Assembly (NCBI GenBank): GCA_025602915.1
Contig: JAHLJZ010000007.1
Location: 524,992 to 588,991, forward strand
Reading direction: 5' to 3'
DNA length: 64,000 nt
Origin: Paraphysoderma sedebokerense
Taxonomy: Eukaryota; Blastocladiomycota; Physodermatomycetes; Physodermatales; Physodermataceae
The notes under the pieces were generated by a model. It saw only the letters and a program-made list of their open reading frames with translations. It was not told the origin of the DNA and did not search any database. Made by a program: the position numbers and the translations under genes. Positions 36,151 to 48,438 of this stretch are shown here, in pieces (the stretch's first letter is position 1; every line of letters begins with the position of its first letter).

Positions 36151-38918
36151 TTAATTCACCCCATTGTGAAGCGGGCAGAAAGGTACTGACCCTTCATTGT
36201 CTATTAGCTTTCCAATGCAACGCTCACCATCCATAACATAATGACATTGTCCACAATTCCTCTCCTTCGTAGAAACTGAGTTTCCGCAGATATTCGGTAT
36301 AGAAACGTCTGGTGGGTCTTCGACGATTAATATCGAGCAAAATCGTTTGCTTATATTTTGTGGAAGAGCGGAAGAGGAATTCTGAAGTGAAGAACTGTCG
36401 GGATTTGGATTCCGTATCGTGTCTTCCACCGATAGTTCTGACGGTTCCATAGCTGAAACATTAGAGATTCCCAAAAAACAAGCTCGCTTAACTGCTTTTT
36501 GTATGGTTTCGGCCAGTCTCTTACGTTTAATGGCTATTCCTGATTCTGACTCGTTGATATCCGAAGTATTACCGGAATTCGGCAAGGAAGAATTGTTTTC
36601 TGACAAGATTAACTCCATTGCGGATTGAATTGTGTCCGATTGGCTGGTATCTTCATCAGAGCTGTCTTCTATCTCGTACACTTCCCTCTCCGTACTGGGC
36701 TGATTCTGCATTTTCCTATCCATGTACCTGATCCTTTCATCCAAATAATCCAGCTCTCGCTTCATTTCTTTCTCAATTGAATAGATAGATCCTAAAATAG
36801 TCAACCATTTTTTCTGAGTTTTCAAACATTCCAGAGGTGTCCATCTTTCATTCTCCTTGCATACGGTTATTGTAATAGCAAATGGTGTAATTTGATGGTT
36901 CCTGTCAGATAAATAAGCTTTCCTTTTGATCGCCCATTCCTTATTGGAACAATGCTTGTTATGATCTTTTCGGAGTAAAACAAGGTTTCCAATTATATCA
37001 ATGCAGCTGAGGCGGTACCTATCAGTCCATGTTTTAACCCATTCTGATCGATCTTGCGGATTCTGCGGGCAGACGTGTTCAATCTCTGCATCAGTGTAAT
37101 CATACACCACGCCTCGTCCAACTAGCTGCTCATTGATTCTAAGTAAAAGGTATCTTGCAACGTTCGTTCTCGACCCATAAACGTCCCGTGAAAATGATTC
37201 GACTAATGATTTCTTCTCGTCTTTTTCTAATGTTAAGCTCTCTAGAATCATCCCCTCCAATTTAGATCGTCTAGCTGATGACATCGTATCTTCGTCAGGT
37301 ATCGACAATTTTTCAAGTATATAAATCGTTCGAGTCGCAATCTGATTCTCATCCCTTCTTTTCGCAAATAGACATAAATATGCAAAAAGATTTTCAATCT
37401 TATGAAGGAAATTCGTAACTAAATGAGAATTGAATTCGACCGGAAATTTTCGTAAAATACTCATCACCAAGGGAAGCCAATACTTCTCATATTTCTTCTC
37501 TAACAGATTCAGAAATCGTAAACTTCTAATGATATTAGGGTAACGTTTAAATGATGCTGTGTGATCTATTAAATTACAAAAAATGGCGGCGTAAGGAACA
37601 AGCCAATCATCAATAAATTGCTTTGTGTCAAGGTTGCCTTCCAAAACGAATCTATAGATATTGGAAGTTTCCGGAAACAGCGGATCATCGAATTGAACAG
37701 ACTTCTTTATAAATAACGCCGTCTTATCTCCTAGTGTCATGGTGTTGTCCATCGCGCTGTGAATTCGCAACATGTACTCGAACAATAACTTAAAATTTTC
37801 ACCCGAATCGCCATGTCCTGTTGTCAGCATGTTCTCGCATCGTTCCCATTTTTCCTGTTAATAGTGTCAGCATATAGCTCATAATTCCTTGGATGTGTCA
37901 TAGCAATATGTTTACCAAATATCTTGTGCTGGCGCGAGAGTCGCTTGCGTCCAGACGATCTTGAAGTTTTGCAAAAAGGCTCGCTTTCAAGTTATCCAAA
38001 AGATTTAAACGTACTCCTCTAATACCAAAATGGTTAAACGATGTTTTCAATGAGGGATGTAAAGCAACTAACCTGGCATTCAATGTTCTAAATATCACAT
38101 ACGCATTGGAAAGCGTGTCTGGTTCCAAAATGACCAGTTGAGTGTCATTCATCAAAAAGAGCGCAAACTTGAACAAAAATTCCACTAGTGTTGTTTTATT
38201 AGCGGTAAACTTCGTCTCAGAATGCTTGGCATAAAGTTCTGATAGACGATTATGTACACTTTGCGAAACTGACCGAAGTTTCAACGTAAACGAAGTCGGA
38301 TCAATAGAATACCGCAAAGGCGAAAAATTAGGATTCAACAATTCCTGCATTCCTTCGGGATCGGAAATGAATCGACGAAACAAGGTTCGCTCAGAATTTC
38401 GTTCTCTTAGGAAGAATTTGTAGTGAAACGGGTCATCTCGCTTGGTTGTTTTGGGAAATCCGGTAATCCATTCATCCATCACACGGTACTCTTCCGTACA
38501 TTGCGAGGATATCATGTACCGTATCACAGAGAGAATAATGATTATTGTTGTTATTCGTTGCTGGCCATCAATTATTAGGTAGGATCGGAGTTGGTTGTCG
38601 GAACACGCTAAATGAATTAATCGTGTTAGCCGAAAACATATGAACCGATTCTATCATCAAGTAACCAATGACTCAACCAATGATTATGCTTCCTAAAAAG
38701 TGCGGCCGAGGCGGAGATTTGTTCAGCGATGCTGCTATATCCAGTAGCAATAATTCTGTCTGTTGTCCGTTCCAGGCATATCCTCTCTGATAAATTGGGA
38801 GTGTAAGTTGGCTAATATTCGGAGACGTCAGCAGGGCATGAGGTGTGGAGACTGTACAAGCTAAATTTTGCGACGATGCGGATAGCGGTAGGGATAGCGA
38901 AGAAGCTGATCGATTCAT
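36151..38918 (-). CDS. DUF262-DUF1524 (GmrSD-type) nuclease-like protein with zinc-finger tail
   Basis: An 878-residue protein built like bacterial GmrSD-type type IV restriction enzymes. Exons are 38678-38918, 37916-38607 and 36151-37854, with phases verified. The N-terminal DUF262 part has QRGYAW (residues 44-49) and, just after the first intron, DGQQRITT (94-101). This is the nucleotide-binding/hydrolysis signature. The DUF1524 HNH-type nuclease domain has EHVCPQNP (570-577), IGNLVLL (599-605), N610 and SNKEW with following Lys (614-623), so the catalytic pattern is complete. Beyond it come a coiled-coil-like stretch (EKEMKRELDYLDERIRYMDR), an acidic Ser-rich linker, a basic KRKR patch and a C/H cluster at 845-874. 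In bacteria such proteins cleave modified phage DNA and depend on NTP. The role here is unknown. Two spliced introns show that it is resident in the eukaryotic genome. Confidence 0.87.
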
Positions 38919-39179
38919 GATTCCATACTATATTCTTATTGTGCATATATAGACGGTGCCAATGAAGCCAGCGACTCGCGATGAAGACGAAAAGGCAACT
39001 CCGATAATTACCGGCCCGGCGATTACCAAAGCATATCAGTAATAAATGAATTGCTTTCAGGCGACATTCAAATGTATCAATCCATAAAACATGTATTATT
39101 ATTTAGTTCGATATAAAATATGCTCAATTCTAATACATTAAATCAAATAAATCCCAATATGTACAAACACTAAATTGCC
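38919..39179. other. short spacer, nothing recognised
   Basis: AT-rich spacer between the DUF262 gene start and the myosin stop, both minus strand. It contains the nuclease-like gene's promoter. Confidence 0.35.
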
Positions 39180-42100
39180 CTATCGTCGCGGAGGTGCCGG
39201 GGGCCTAATTCCACCAGGCACACCTGGACCATTAGCCGGTCTCGATGGAGGCATAGGTCCCTATTTTAGCAAAACAGACAATTTGTGAGATAAGCATTCG
39301 TTTTGCTTTCATTCATCCTTGCGACATACCTTGTTTATACCGTTTCCGGTTCTCAATGGTGGTGCGGGGGCTGGCTTTGATGCAATAACGGGTGGATTAT
39401 GACCGGGCGCAGGACGAAGACCCGCTGCAGGCGGATTAGGTTTAGCGGCTGGAGTGGGAACTGTGTTGTTTCGACCAGGAACAGGCTTCAATCCAGCGGC
39501 AGGAGCGGGAGTGTGTGAGGTGGCAGGTGCCTTTGGAAAGAATTAGTAAATCGTCTACCATCAACATCTTCCATGCATAAAGACAAAGAAGAGCAACATA
39601 CCGGAGCCCGTCTGGCTTCCATCTCTGCCTTCCATGCTGGTACATTCGAATTGTTGTTACTAGACGGAGGATTTGGCGTAGTCTGTACCAGAAGGGTCAT
39701 ACTTAGCTTAATATCCATGAATTCAACATTGACCTGAAACACTACTTACATTACTTCTTTTTGCAGCAAGTTCTTGTTGCCACGACGGTGTAGAAGAGTT
39801 TGATGCCATATTTTGGATATCGGAAGAACTCTGAGAAAGGAGAGTCAATTACCAAAAGCCAGACTTAAAATAAAATCAAGTAAAAACGTACATTGTTTGC
39901 AGATCTCCTTGCAGCTAATTCCTGCTTCCATGATGGAACGGCAGGGTCTGCCGCTAAGGATTGTATATCGTTATTGCTCTGGAAATTAACTTAATTAGCT
40001 TACAATTCTTATAATACTTCCGCTAAAGAGATCCGATAGAATGCAGAAATCAGACATACGTGATTCGCAGCTTTCCTGGCAGCCAATTCCGCTTTCCACG
40101 CCGGAACAGCAGGACTGGACGCTATAACCGGTTCACTTTTTGTAAATGATTTCTTCACTAAAACGGGACTCGTGGTTGTTGGCGATGACGATTGCTTAAT
40201 CTGATTTTTTCGTGCTTGTTCAGCGACTTCGTGTGCATGAATGTTGGCGTCAGAAGAAGAACGACTGGCAGGGGCGGATGGTCGTCTTGGAGGTGGTGCT
40301 GGAGCTTGTCCGGATTTGACTTCCTCGAGGTAATTACTTAGAGTGAAAAATCGTTAGATCATCATCAAATCAACATTTGATGAGCGCTAGGAAAAATTTA
40401 CCTAGGAACCCATCCTTCTTCACCGGAAGAATTTCTTGCTAGCCACCATCCATTTTCATCTTTGTCCAAAATCTCCACAATCTCGTTTCCTTGAACCGTC
40501 AATTCACCTTCCTCTTCCTTCCTGAATTCATATATGGCTTTGAACATATCTTTCCTTGGCTGAGGAGCGTTGGATCTGGCCGGAACACGAGGAGCTGGAG
40601 CCGGAGCCGGCGCCGCAGGCTCCTCTGGTAAATTCGGAATTGCCATGGACGATGGAATCAAAACTGTAGGGGGGTGGGGAGCGATAACTGGATGCAATTT
40701 CGGATCACTCAACTGCATTCCACCGGAAAATAAGGAGGCATTAGCAATGATGGAGTCAGAAATGATACTTGAAATCATTAATTACCTGTCTGGGCGAGAA
40801 TGAAGGCGGTGGAGGCACACCAACTTTCAACCCACCTCCTTGTTGTTGCGTAGGTACCATCGGGGGTCTGGGCATACCCATCACAGCAGGAGTAGGCGCC
40901 GGTTGTCTCGCCGCAGGAGTGGGTATGGCCGGTGCCGGAGCTGGAGCTGGTTGTCTTACAGCAGGGGCAGTTGCAGCTGGCGGCGGTGCTGGTTGCCTCG
41001 GAGTGACTGTTGGTGGCGCTGGAGCTGGCATCCTGGAATTCTGTGTGGGGGGCATAGGAGCGGGCGCTCGTGCAGACACTGGTGGGGGTGGGAGGTTATT
41101 GTATGCATTATTAGCCACTGCAGGCGCAGCTGGTGCTGCTGGCTTTCGAGCAGCAGCTGCCTTCTGCGGAGCGGCTCTCGGTTGATTGTTTTGTCTGGGT
41201 CGCTGCTTTCTTGGAGGCGGAGCATGCGATACTAAGAATTGGGAAAGCACAATTACCAACATTTTCTCGCATGATTCAATACATATCACAAGACTTACCA
41301 CTTCCGGGAGGTTCGCCGGGTCCAACTGTCACTTTATCTTTCTTGTACTTGGCTTCCATGTTTGGTGGCAAGGTATCATCTCTCACAAATTTAAGTTTTC
41401 CTTTCTTTTGATCCTTACTATTCGTGTACTCGATCCTATGTTACACAATTACAATGAAATGGAGGTGTCAGAATAAGAACCACAAAGTACCGACACAAAA
41501 AAAATAGTTTAATCAACGTACTCAGAAGCCACCGCTAGTTTGATTCGGCCGTTTCCAAGATGAACTAAATAACTCGCCAACTCGGTTTTAAAATGATTGA
41601 CAAGCACAAGATCTGATTCAGCGCCGAGGTGAATAACCAAAAAGTCATCTTGTAAGTTCGACATAGATAGATGTGTGATTGATTTTATATCGATTTGTCG
41701 ATCCACTCTCTGAACCGCGATATTATTCTCAATCTTGGTAACAATCACATAGATATATTTATCCGTCTAAAGAGTAGTGGAGGATGGTTAGTTCAATGAC
41801 TACTCTGGTGTCAGGACCAAAGAAAAGTCGAAATCAAACCAGTAGAAGAATACGCGGGGAAAGCTTGTTGGAGCGTAACATTCTGGACACAAGAATATGA
41901 ATTTTTTCCGAAAAAATAATCAACTCGGACGCTGTACAGTTATGTATAAAATGGACGATTAACTTCATATTCTACAGACAATAACGCTGATCGCAAAAAA
42001 ATTCAACGTACCGGCCAAATTTGCTACTTCTCTTAAAGCTTTGCCGCCGTTACCAGCGACATCCAAGTAATCACCCAAATAACGTCTGTAACTTATCAAA

Positions 42101-45100
42101 CTGAATCTTCTCCTTTCTTTTCTACCACTCAATACTTGATGTCCGTAATCTCTCATTTGAATATAAACATTGAGTCCTTTCGATTCTCTCCAGGCTGCTT
42201 GGATTTTACGAGCGCACTTGTGTCGGAATAATATGAATTTTCTCCATTGTCGCTGGATACGGATAGCCATAGTATGCCAGTATCGCTCCCTCATTGCTTC
42301 GAGTTCAAAAAGCTGGAAAGAAATGCGAGAAAGTTGTTAGCTCACAGTAAAATACAAAATACAAACGATTTAAATATTGAATGGTTACCGTTTCTGGACG
42401 TTTGATAAATGCTTTTGTTCTTCCAATTTGCCATTCTTCGTTACCGATACCGGAATCATTCAAAATGATTTCACAACCTTTCCTTGGATCGCCGGTCCAC
42501 GACACTTCACCGGCATAACATGTGCGTCTCGATAACATGTAGAATCTGAACAATTTCAAAAGTGAGTGCAAAAATTCATTAGCGTGATAAAAAATGGCTA
42601 CAAACCGCTCTAAAAATCTCTCAGCCGGTTGACGATAGGCGAAACCAGCTCGTCTAACTCTAATATTCTCTAACAATCCGAGATATTTAATCTGGTGAAG
42701 CACCATTTTCTCATCAAACTCTTTAGCACTCTTGTTGCTGTTTGGTTTGATACATCTGATATAACTGGGTGTACAGGCCATCAAAGTATCTACAAGAGCT
42801 TGCGCCGATGTTTTGATACGGTCACTGGCAGTTGGTGGACGTTTTTTGGAATCGGAATCGAATTCATCAGGGAATAATGATTTTGTGAACTGGTTGGTAG
42901 ACATTTGCATCAACGATATAAGATCACGATTGAGTTGATCCTTGTTTTTGTCGGTCATGCTACGGATTTCGTAAATGACATCACCTATAAAACGACGGTC
43001 TATGTGAAAATTTATACATAGAGACAATAATGTCGAACGTCTACGAACCAGCGTAATGCTTGATAATAAATGCATCACCACGGTTGTGAAAGTGAGGATG
43101 GCTACTGATACTTCCTAATCGCTGTTGGAAACTTCTGTCGGCCGCATCAGAGTCGGCGTGAGCAGTAGCGCAGGAGTCATTAAGAATTGAGAAAACGCCG
43201 GGAGGACGCTAAAGCAGCCAGCGGTCAGCTATGCAAAATTACAACACTAACAAATTATTCTGAAACGACCTACCTTTTCTTCAATCAGATCACACACAAT
43301 CTTGTTGTTGAAAAATTCAATAGGGGTCTGCGAAAAAGAATTCTGTGTTAGACCTTGATTTGCGGTTAACGTCGATAGAAGCATAGTCATACCCATTTGA
43401 TCCCTTCGGCTACGTAGTCTTCTTGTTCGGCTTTCAATGTCAACTCAATGAAAATCTGCTGTAATTTTTCATTGACGTAGTTACTGATAATAAAAATAGA
43501 ACGTTAAAATCAAACAAAACAAAGGACACTGTGAATATGCTACATACATGCAAAGTTGTTCAAAACTATTGTGATCGAAAATTTCGAAACCGTAAATATC
43601 CAATACACCAATGGTTAAAGGAGCTTCTCCTCTTTGTCTCATGGCGTTGTTAACTCTTGCGACAATCCAATCAAATAGTCGCTCGTAAATAGCCTTAGCG
43701 AGGGCATCTCGTACTGCCGTGGCCTGCAGCGAAAAGCAACGGTGATTTAGTATAAATAAGTTAGAAGGGCTTGAATGCATTAGAACTTTACCTGGGTGAG
43801 ATTTAGAGGCACTTCGTATGAAGTACCACGTCGACCGCCTCTGTTAGTCTCGACCAATCTGGAACAGAGACTTTTCTCAACAAAGTCCACTGGAACGTCG
43901 AGCAAATAGGCAACGGTGTCGAGGGCTAAGATGAACAAATAACGAAGACAACATTAGTAACTTTGTGAACTAATCACAAATCAAGCCAAACTATACCATC
44001 TCGATCCGTAATTTGAGACTGATCTTCGTTATCAGTTGTAACAAAGCTAATGTTTCCAAGCCACAAAATTGCAGCTAATAATCTGTGTATACTGTCCTGC
44101 TCATTCTTTGCGATTCCTATAGTTTTCATCGCAGTCTGTTGAAATTTTGTTAGGGCAACGTCCGAAACCATTTACCATTTAGAATGCTAGAACAGACGGA
44201 TGAATACAAACCAGGACATCTTGATATTCTTCGGCATCATTCATACCATTCACTGTCATACAACCGCTCTGGCAGGTGAAAAGGTAGTGATCTGCACTTC
44301 CAATTCCGAAAGTGTCACGATATTCTTGTGACGCTCCAGCACAGAATTGATAAAATATATGGAAATTTCGCTCGTTTTTGATTTGCGATACGACACGTCC
44401 CTTCATTTTTGTTTGTATTAATGATTGAGGAGCTAGCAGTTCTTGTAATCATAGAAATTACCTTTTCAAGTAAATAATTAATGACATTAGCACCGACGGG
44501 TTCACCGTGCGAATTAAACTGAATCTCGAGGTATTTTCCCTAAATGGCACATCAACATCGTCATTAGTTTCTGTCTTTGAATCGAATCACTAAAGTAGAG
44601 GACTTACAAAGCGGGATGAATTATTGTTTCTTAAGGTTTTGGCATTACCAAAACTTTCTAGTAAGGGATTAGTAGCCAACACCATATCTTTAATCTGCTG
44701 AATTTGCGAATTGGAAGAACCGCCGGATACAGAAGCTATGTATTGCATAATTTTCTTTGCAGCTTCTGTCTTTCCTGCTCCGGATTCACCACTGATAATT
44801 ACACATTGACGTTCCTGGTATCCCACCATCTGACGATACATAGTTTCAGCAATAGCGAAAACGTGTGGTGCCATTTCCAACCTATTTCTGTCAACGTAGG
44901 ACTCTAGAACGGATTGAGTATAGATTGGTAATTCTCGAAACGGGTTTACTGAGATCAATACATGTCCAATATATGTCTAAAACGGAAGGCGGCGTTAGAT
45001 TGTACCCGGGGAGGGAACACAAAATATGTCGACAGTTGTTGCTATTGTTAAACGAGTAACTCGGAAAGACATTGCAATTTCCCATGAAATTTCAAGAACT

Positions 45101-45401
45101 AGAGAATAGAAGGAAATGACATTTACATAGATTTCTCCTTCACGAAATCTTTTTTCCAAGTTATCAAAAATGGCTTCGTTTCTAATTGCAGTCAACAAAG
45201 TCATATCCTCCACACCGACTATTGAAGGAATGATGTCAATATTTCATTTTCTGTCAACACATGTATTTATGTTGCAAACTTGCCTTTGTTGACTTTTCGG
45301 TCAGCCCAGTCGGCCTTCCTATATAGTTTGTCTGGTACGACACTAGGCTTCGGAACAGCCGACTCGTTCGACGCTTGCTTTTTCCCTATTTGTAGCTGCA
45401 T
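39180..45401 (-). CDS. MYO1: class I myosin with TH1, Pro-rich region, SH3 and repeated C-terminal motif
   Basis: Actin motor of the fungal Myo3/Myo5/MyoA type, active at endocytic patches. It starts [20 protein letters not shown] at 45401; an alternative first exon consisting of ATG at 45480 is possible. The motor has [28 protein letters not shown], the P-loop [19 protein letters not shown], the TEDS-site region [11 protein letters not shown] and the relay region [20 protein letters not shown]. The actin-binding and converter parts have [40 protein letters not shown] and [17 protein letters not shown]. Two IQ motifs follow ([30 protein letters not shown]). Then come TH1 ([16 protein letters not shown] at its end), an Ala/Pro-rich TH2 and an SH3 ([39 protein letters not shown]). 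The tail has four PxWxxExxA(R/K) repeats and a Pro-rich end, APPRR. The acidic DDDW Arp2/3-binding end of yeast Myo3/5 is absent. The first long intron uses a GC donor at 45283. Confidence 0.95.
39602..40170 (-). repeat. four exon-encoded PxWKxExxAR repeats in the myosin tail
   Basis: Four consecutive exons, all phase 0 to phase 0, each end in a related motif followed by the splice donor. In order: [46 protein letters not shown] and [14 protein letters not shown]. The second and third exons also share their starts (SNNDIQSLA and SSSDIQNMA). This is what repeated exon duplication would leave. Confidence 0.85.
45278..45283 (-). other. GC-AG intron donor in the myosin gene
   Basis: On the minus strand the exon ends AACAAAG followed by GCAAGT. 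The intron ends CAATAG before TCGGTGTGGAGG. Splicing here gives [12 protein letters not shown] in frame, matching other myosins. The AAG/GCAAGT context is the usual one for GC donors. Confidence 0.75.
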
Positions 45402-46341
45402 AACGTAAGGAAAGCGACAAAGAGGGATAAGTAGTCTAGTTTATGCTCATGAGTAATGTACAAGTCTAATTAATTACCATTTTGGGATATCAACACGCTA
45501 AAATGCAATTTTGTTTACTGGCTTTAATTCGTGCTGGGGAGGAGACAGCCGCAATTCGGGTCGCCTCTGGATGGTGACTGCGCTCAATGGAAGGATGAAA
45601 TAGCGACGTCGACGAGGGTTTGGCGGTGTACAAGACGACGGGGGAAGAGAGCAAAGATAGATAAAAGAGTCGAAAGAAATTTGATGTTTGTCAGATATAA
45701 AATCCGCAGACTTGTCTTGTTAATTTGCGAGCGGACCACAGGGAACGTGGATTGCGATGACGAGAGAGCGCCGAGGAACACAGCAAGGACACAGCTATTC
45801 TTACCTTTCTTGCCAGACGATGGTACTATATCTCCTACAGACAAGAGAGCCAAAGAGTATGTTTAGATATCAGAGCAAGTTTGAGACTGGCCTCGTCGAT
45901 TAAGATTGTAGTCAGCGGGGCCCGTATCAGCTAAAATTGTTAATTTTTTCAATTGGCGGACTTGAGATAACACCGTCGTTGCTTTAAAATGCTGATAATG
46001 CGACAATCAGTGACTTGACTCGAAGCGGAAATCTCGCTTTGAATGAAAAAAAGATATAAAAATTAATTCGGCAACCCCGCTCAGTTGATGCGTTCTTTCG
46101 TCTCCAACGCGGGTGGAATGACGCGGAGACCGATGACAGCTTTTCTCCTTTTGGGAATAATGAGGAAGAATGAAGAGAAAAACCCATCCAATGTCCAGAT
46201 ATCTGTCGACATATGCAATTGGCACACATAGACAATGGTTTAATATGTCAAGTAGGATATCAATTGGGTTATTCGGTTTATTATGGACTACCACTATGTA
46301 CATGGCCGACAGCTCTGCCAGACCCTCGTCGACATACTGTC
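45402..46341. other. 0.9 kb intergenic, nothing recognised
   Basis: Upstream of the myosin gene and downstream of SNAPC3. A plus-strand frame at 45531-45866 has a basic, low-complexity translation and no family match, and I regard it as chance. Confidence 0.4.
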
Positions 46342-48438
46342 TCACTCCCCAGTCTCGGCTACAGTGTCTCCATCTCCTGACCTCTCAGCAGTCCCAATTC
46401 TATTCCTCGACTGATCGCCGATCTTGTCAAATTCTTCCGGCAGGTATGTAAACCACATGAAGTCACGGTACAGTATCTTGTCTTCGCTATCGTAATGAAA
46501 CTCTATAAAGCACGGCTCGCACCAGTAACACGGATTATCGCCGACAAACTTATCGTTATATGTAACATGTTGAGTCGCTAGATCATTGCAAATAAAACAT
46601 CTCGGACGTTTGATTTGAGACTGAAAAGTCAGATGTGGGTAGCTGCTCGGAGACTGAAAATCTGTCGGATGGTGGAGCCTGAGATAGCACACCAGTTGAA
46701 ATCTAGTCAGCAAATCTAACCACAGCAAAAGATAAATGTATCATAATAATTTACCTCACATCGCGAAAAATCACAATATGTTCACAATCACCTTGGTGCA
46801 TGAATGAATAAGGATAATTCAATCGTATAGAGAGATCCTGAAAGAACGTAGATTCCATATTGCCTTTTCTGTAACTCTGAAATCCCGGTCGACTAGCGTC
46901 AGAGTTCGCCCATTGTATTATCGGACTTTAAGGAATTCAAGTATATCAATACTTATCCAATCAGTTTGCACTAAGGAATTGAAAAAGAACACGCACTCCG
47001 AATAATCCATAAACCTATCCCCGGATCTGTAATCCAAATAGAATACATTTTCGAAGAAAAAAAATGATGGACTAGTCTTACGATCAGTTGTATTCAAATC
47101 TCTGTCGCCGACGCTTGTGAAATCAGACAAACAATACACCGCATCTCGTAAGGCGGTGAGGGGCTGGTTACCAAGTACCTGAAATTCTTGTAGTCGTCTA
47201 TTCGGTTTATCCGGTAGATGAATAGAAATGGTTATGACAATATTTGGCTGAGGAATAGCTTCTTCAGGTGATGAAGGCTCTGCTTGCTTCTGTATGAAAG
47301 CAAAGTCGTTCAATTAGTATATAATTTGACCTGGAGGAGATATCTCTCTTCACCTTCACTTTCGTTTCATAGTTCAACTCTGTTCGCATGAATGATTTCG
47401 ATTCTTTTCTGTTTGACGGTCTTGTAGAAATAGAATTGATTAATTCTCATGCGATATATCCAAAACAAATAATAATTTACTTTAGAGTCTCCAGCGGACA
47501 ACCGGCAAGGGCCCGACTAAATTGGTGGAATTGGCTTTCAAAATCTCCACCAACATTCAGCTCAGACTGGGTAGTATCTTATTATTAGCATGAAGAGTCG
47601 TTATTAATCAATCGATAATTTGTAAACAGAACAGCGGAAACATAGCAAACCGTTCGTGGATTCGTTGATGGCAACTGTAGATTCTCTTGAGGACCGAGTC
47701 GAACTTGGATGCAGACTCTCTAAAATGGCTGCGGCATCAGCCAAAATTTCCGCCTCATAATCTCTACTATGGCTTTCATCAGAGTAACCTTTTCGTTTCC
47801 TTTTCTTTCTTCCTGTGCCTTCCCCACCATCCACGTTGCCAGGAGTAACACTGCCCGCTCTCGAGTTTGGTTTCGTGGCAGGTTGTGATGGAGTCGACGC
47901 AGTGGATGAGATCGGTGAAGATTGACCGTTAGAGTCCAATTCTTTATTGTTCTTTGTTGATTGTATACTCGCAAAAAGGGTTAGATTTGTTTGGAATTGT
48001 CTCTTGAAATCATTGAATTCGTCGACACTGAGGGCGAACCGGAATCGTGTAAAAATTTCAGTAGTAAATGGATATATACAAGAAACAAAAAGAAATAAAT
48101 TCGACTGCATCAGATATCAAAACCTTCATTGGGCATATATATCATGAAACGAGGTAAGCCAGAACGATAAATCATAAGTGAACCTACCTAAACCGATCTT
48201 GCAATTGACTTTCATCTTCAATTCCTAATGCCATCACCGCTTCTTTAACCTTTTCTTGCGATTCAAAAATACAATCTGAAGCTTCTTTGAGAAACAATCT
48301 GAGTGGTATCCGCCTTGAATGGATTGCTTTTGCGAATAAAAGTTGAGGCGGAATTCTTCGTTTCGGAACTTTGATCATAGGCGGAGAAGATTCAGAGTCT
48401 GACGGTGGGTTGGAATTCGTCGGGACGGATCGAGGCAT
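46342..48438 (-). CDS. SNAPC3: snRNA-activating protein complex subunit 3 (SNAP50)
   Basis: Subunit of the complex that binds the proximal sequence element of snRNA promoters. Exon 1 starts at the ATG at 48438 (MPRSVPTNSNPPSDSESS) and is followed by a Ser/Lys-rich middle region. The conserved C-terminal half gives the identification. It has VITISIHLPDKPNRRLQEFQ, LGNQPLTALRDAVYCLSDF, FFFENVFYLDYRSGDRFMDY, MESTFFQDLSIRLNYPYSF, MHQGDCEHIVIFRDVRLHHP, RPRCFICNDLATQHVTYNDK and PCYWCEPCFIEFHYDSEDKI. The HQGDCEH and CxxC...CxxC zinc-binding clusters are complete. The stop is at 46342 after a short acidic tail. I know of no SNAPc in the common Dikarya models, so its presence fits an early-diverging fungus. 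About seven exons; the N-terminal boundaries at 47.6-48.2 kb are less certain. Confidence 0.88.

Noticed and set aside
36151-38918. Bacterial contamination as explanation of the DUF262-DUF1524 gene
   Set aside because: Two spliced introns with GT..AG ends and exact phase, eukaryotic neighbours on both sides 40 and 260 bp away, and a eukaryote-like tail.
40769-41235. Long plus-strand Gly-rich frames opposite the myosin tail
   Set aside because: They are the antisense of the Ala/Pro-rich TH2 region; such composition always gives open antisense frames.
45531-45866. Plus-strand frame of 111 codons with many Arg and Lys
   Set aside because: Basic, low-information translation in the spacer upstream of myosin, no motif.
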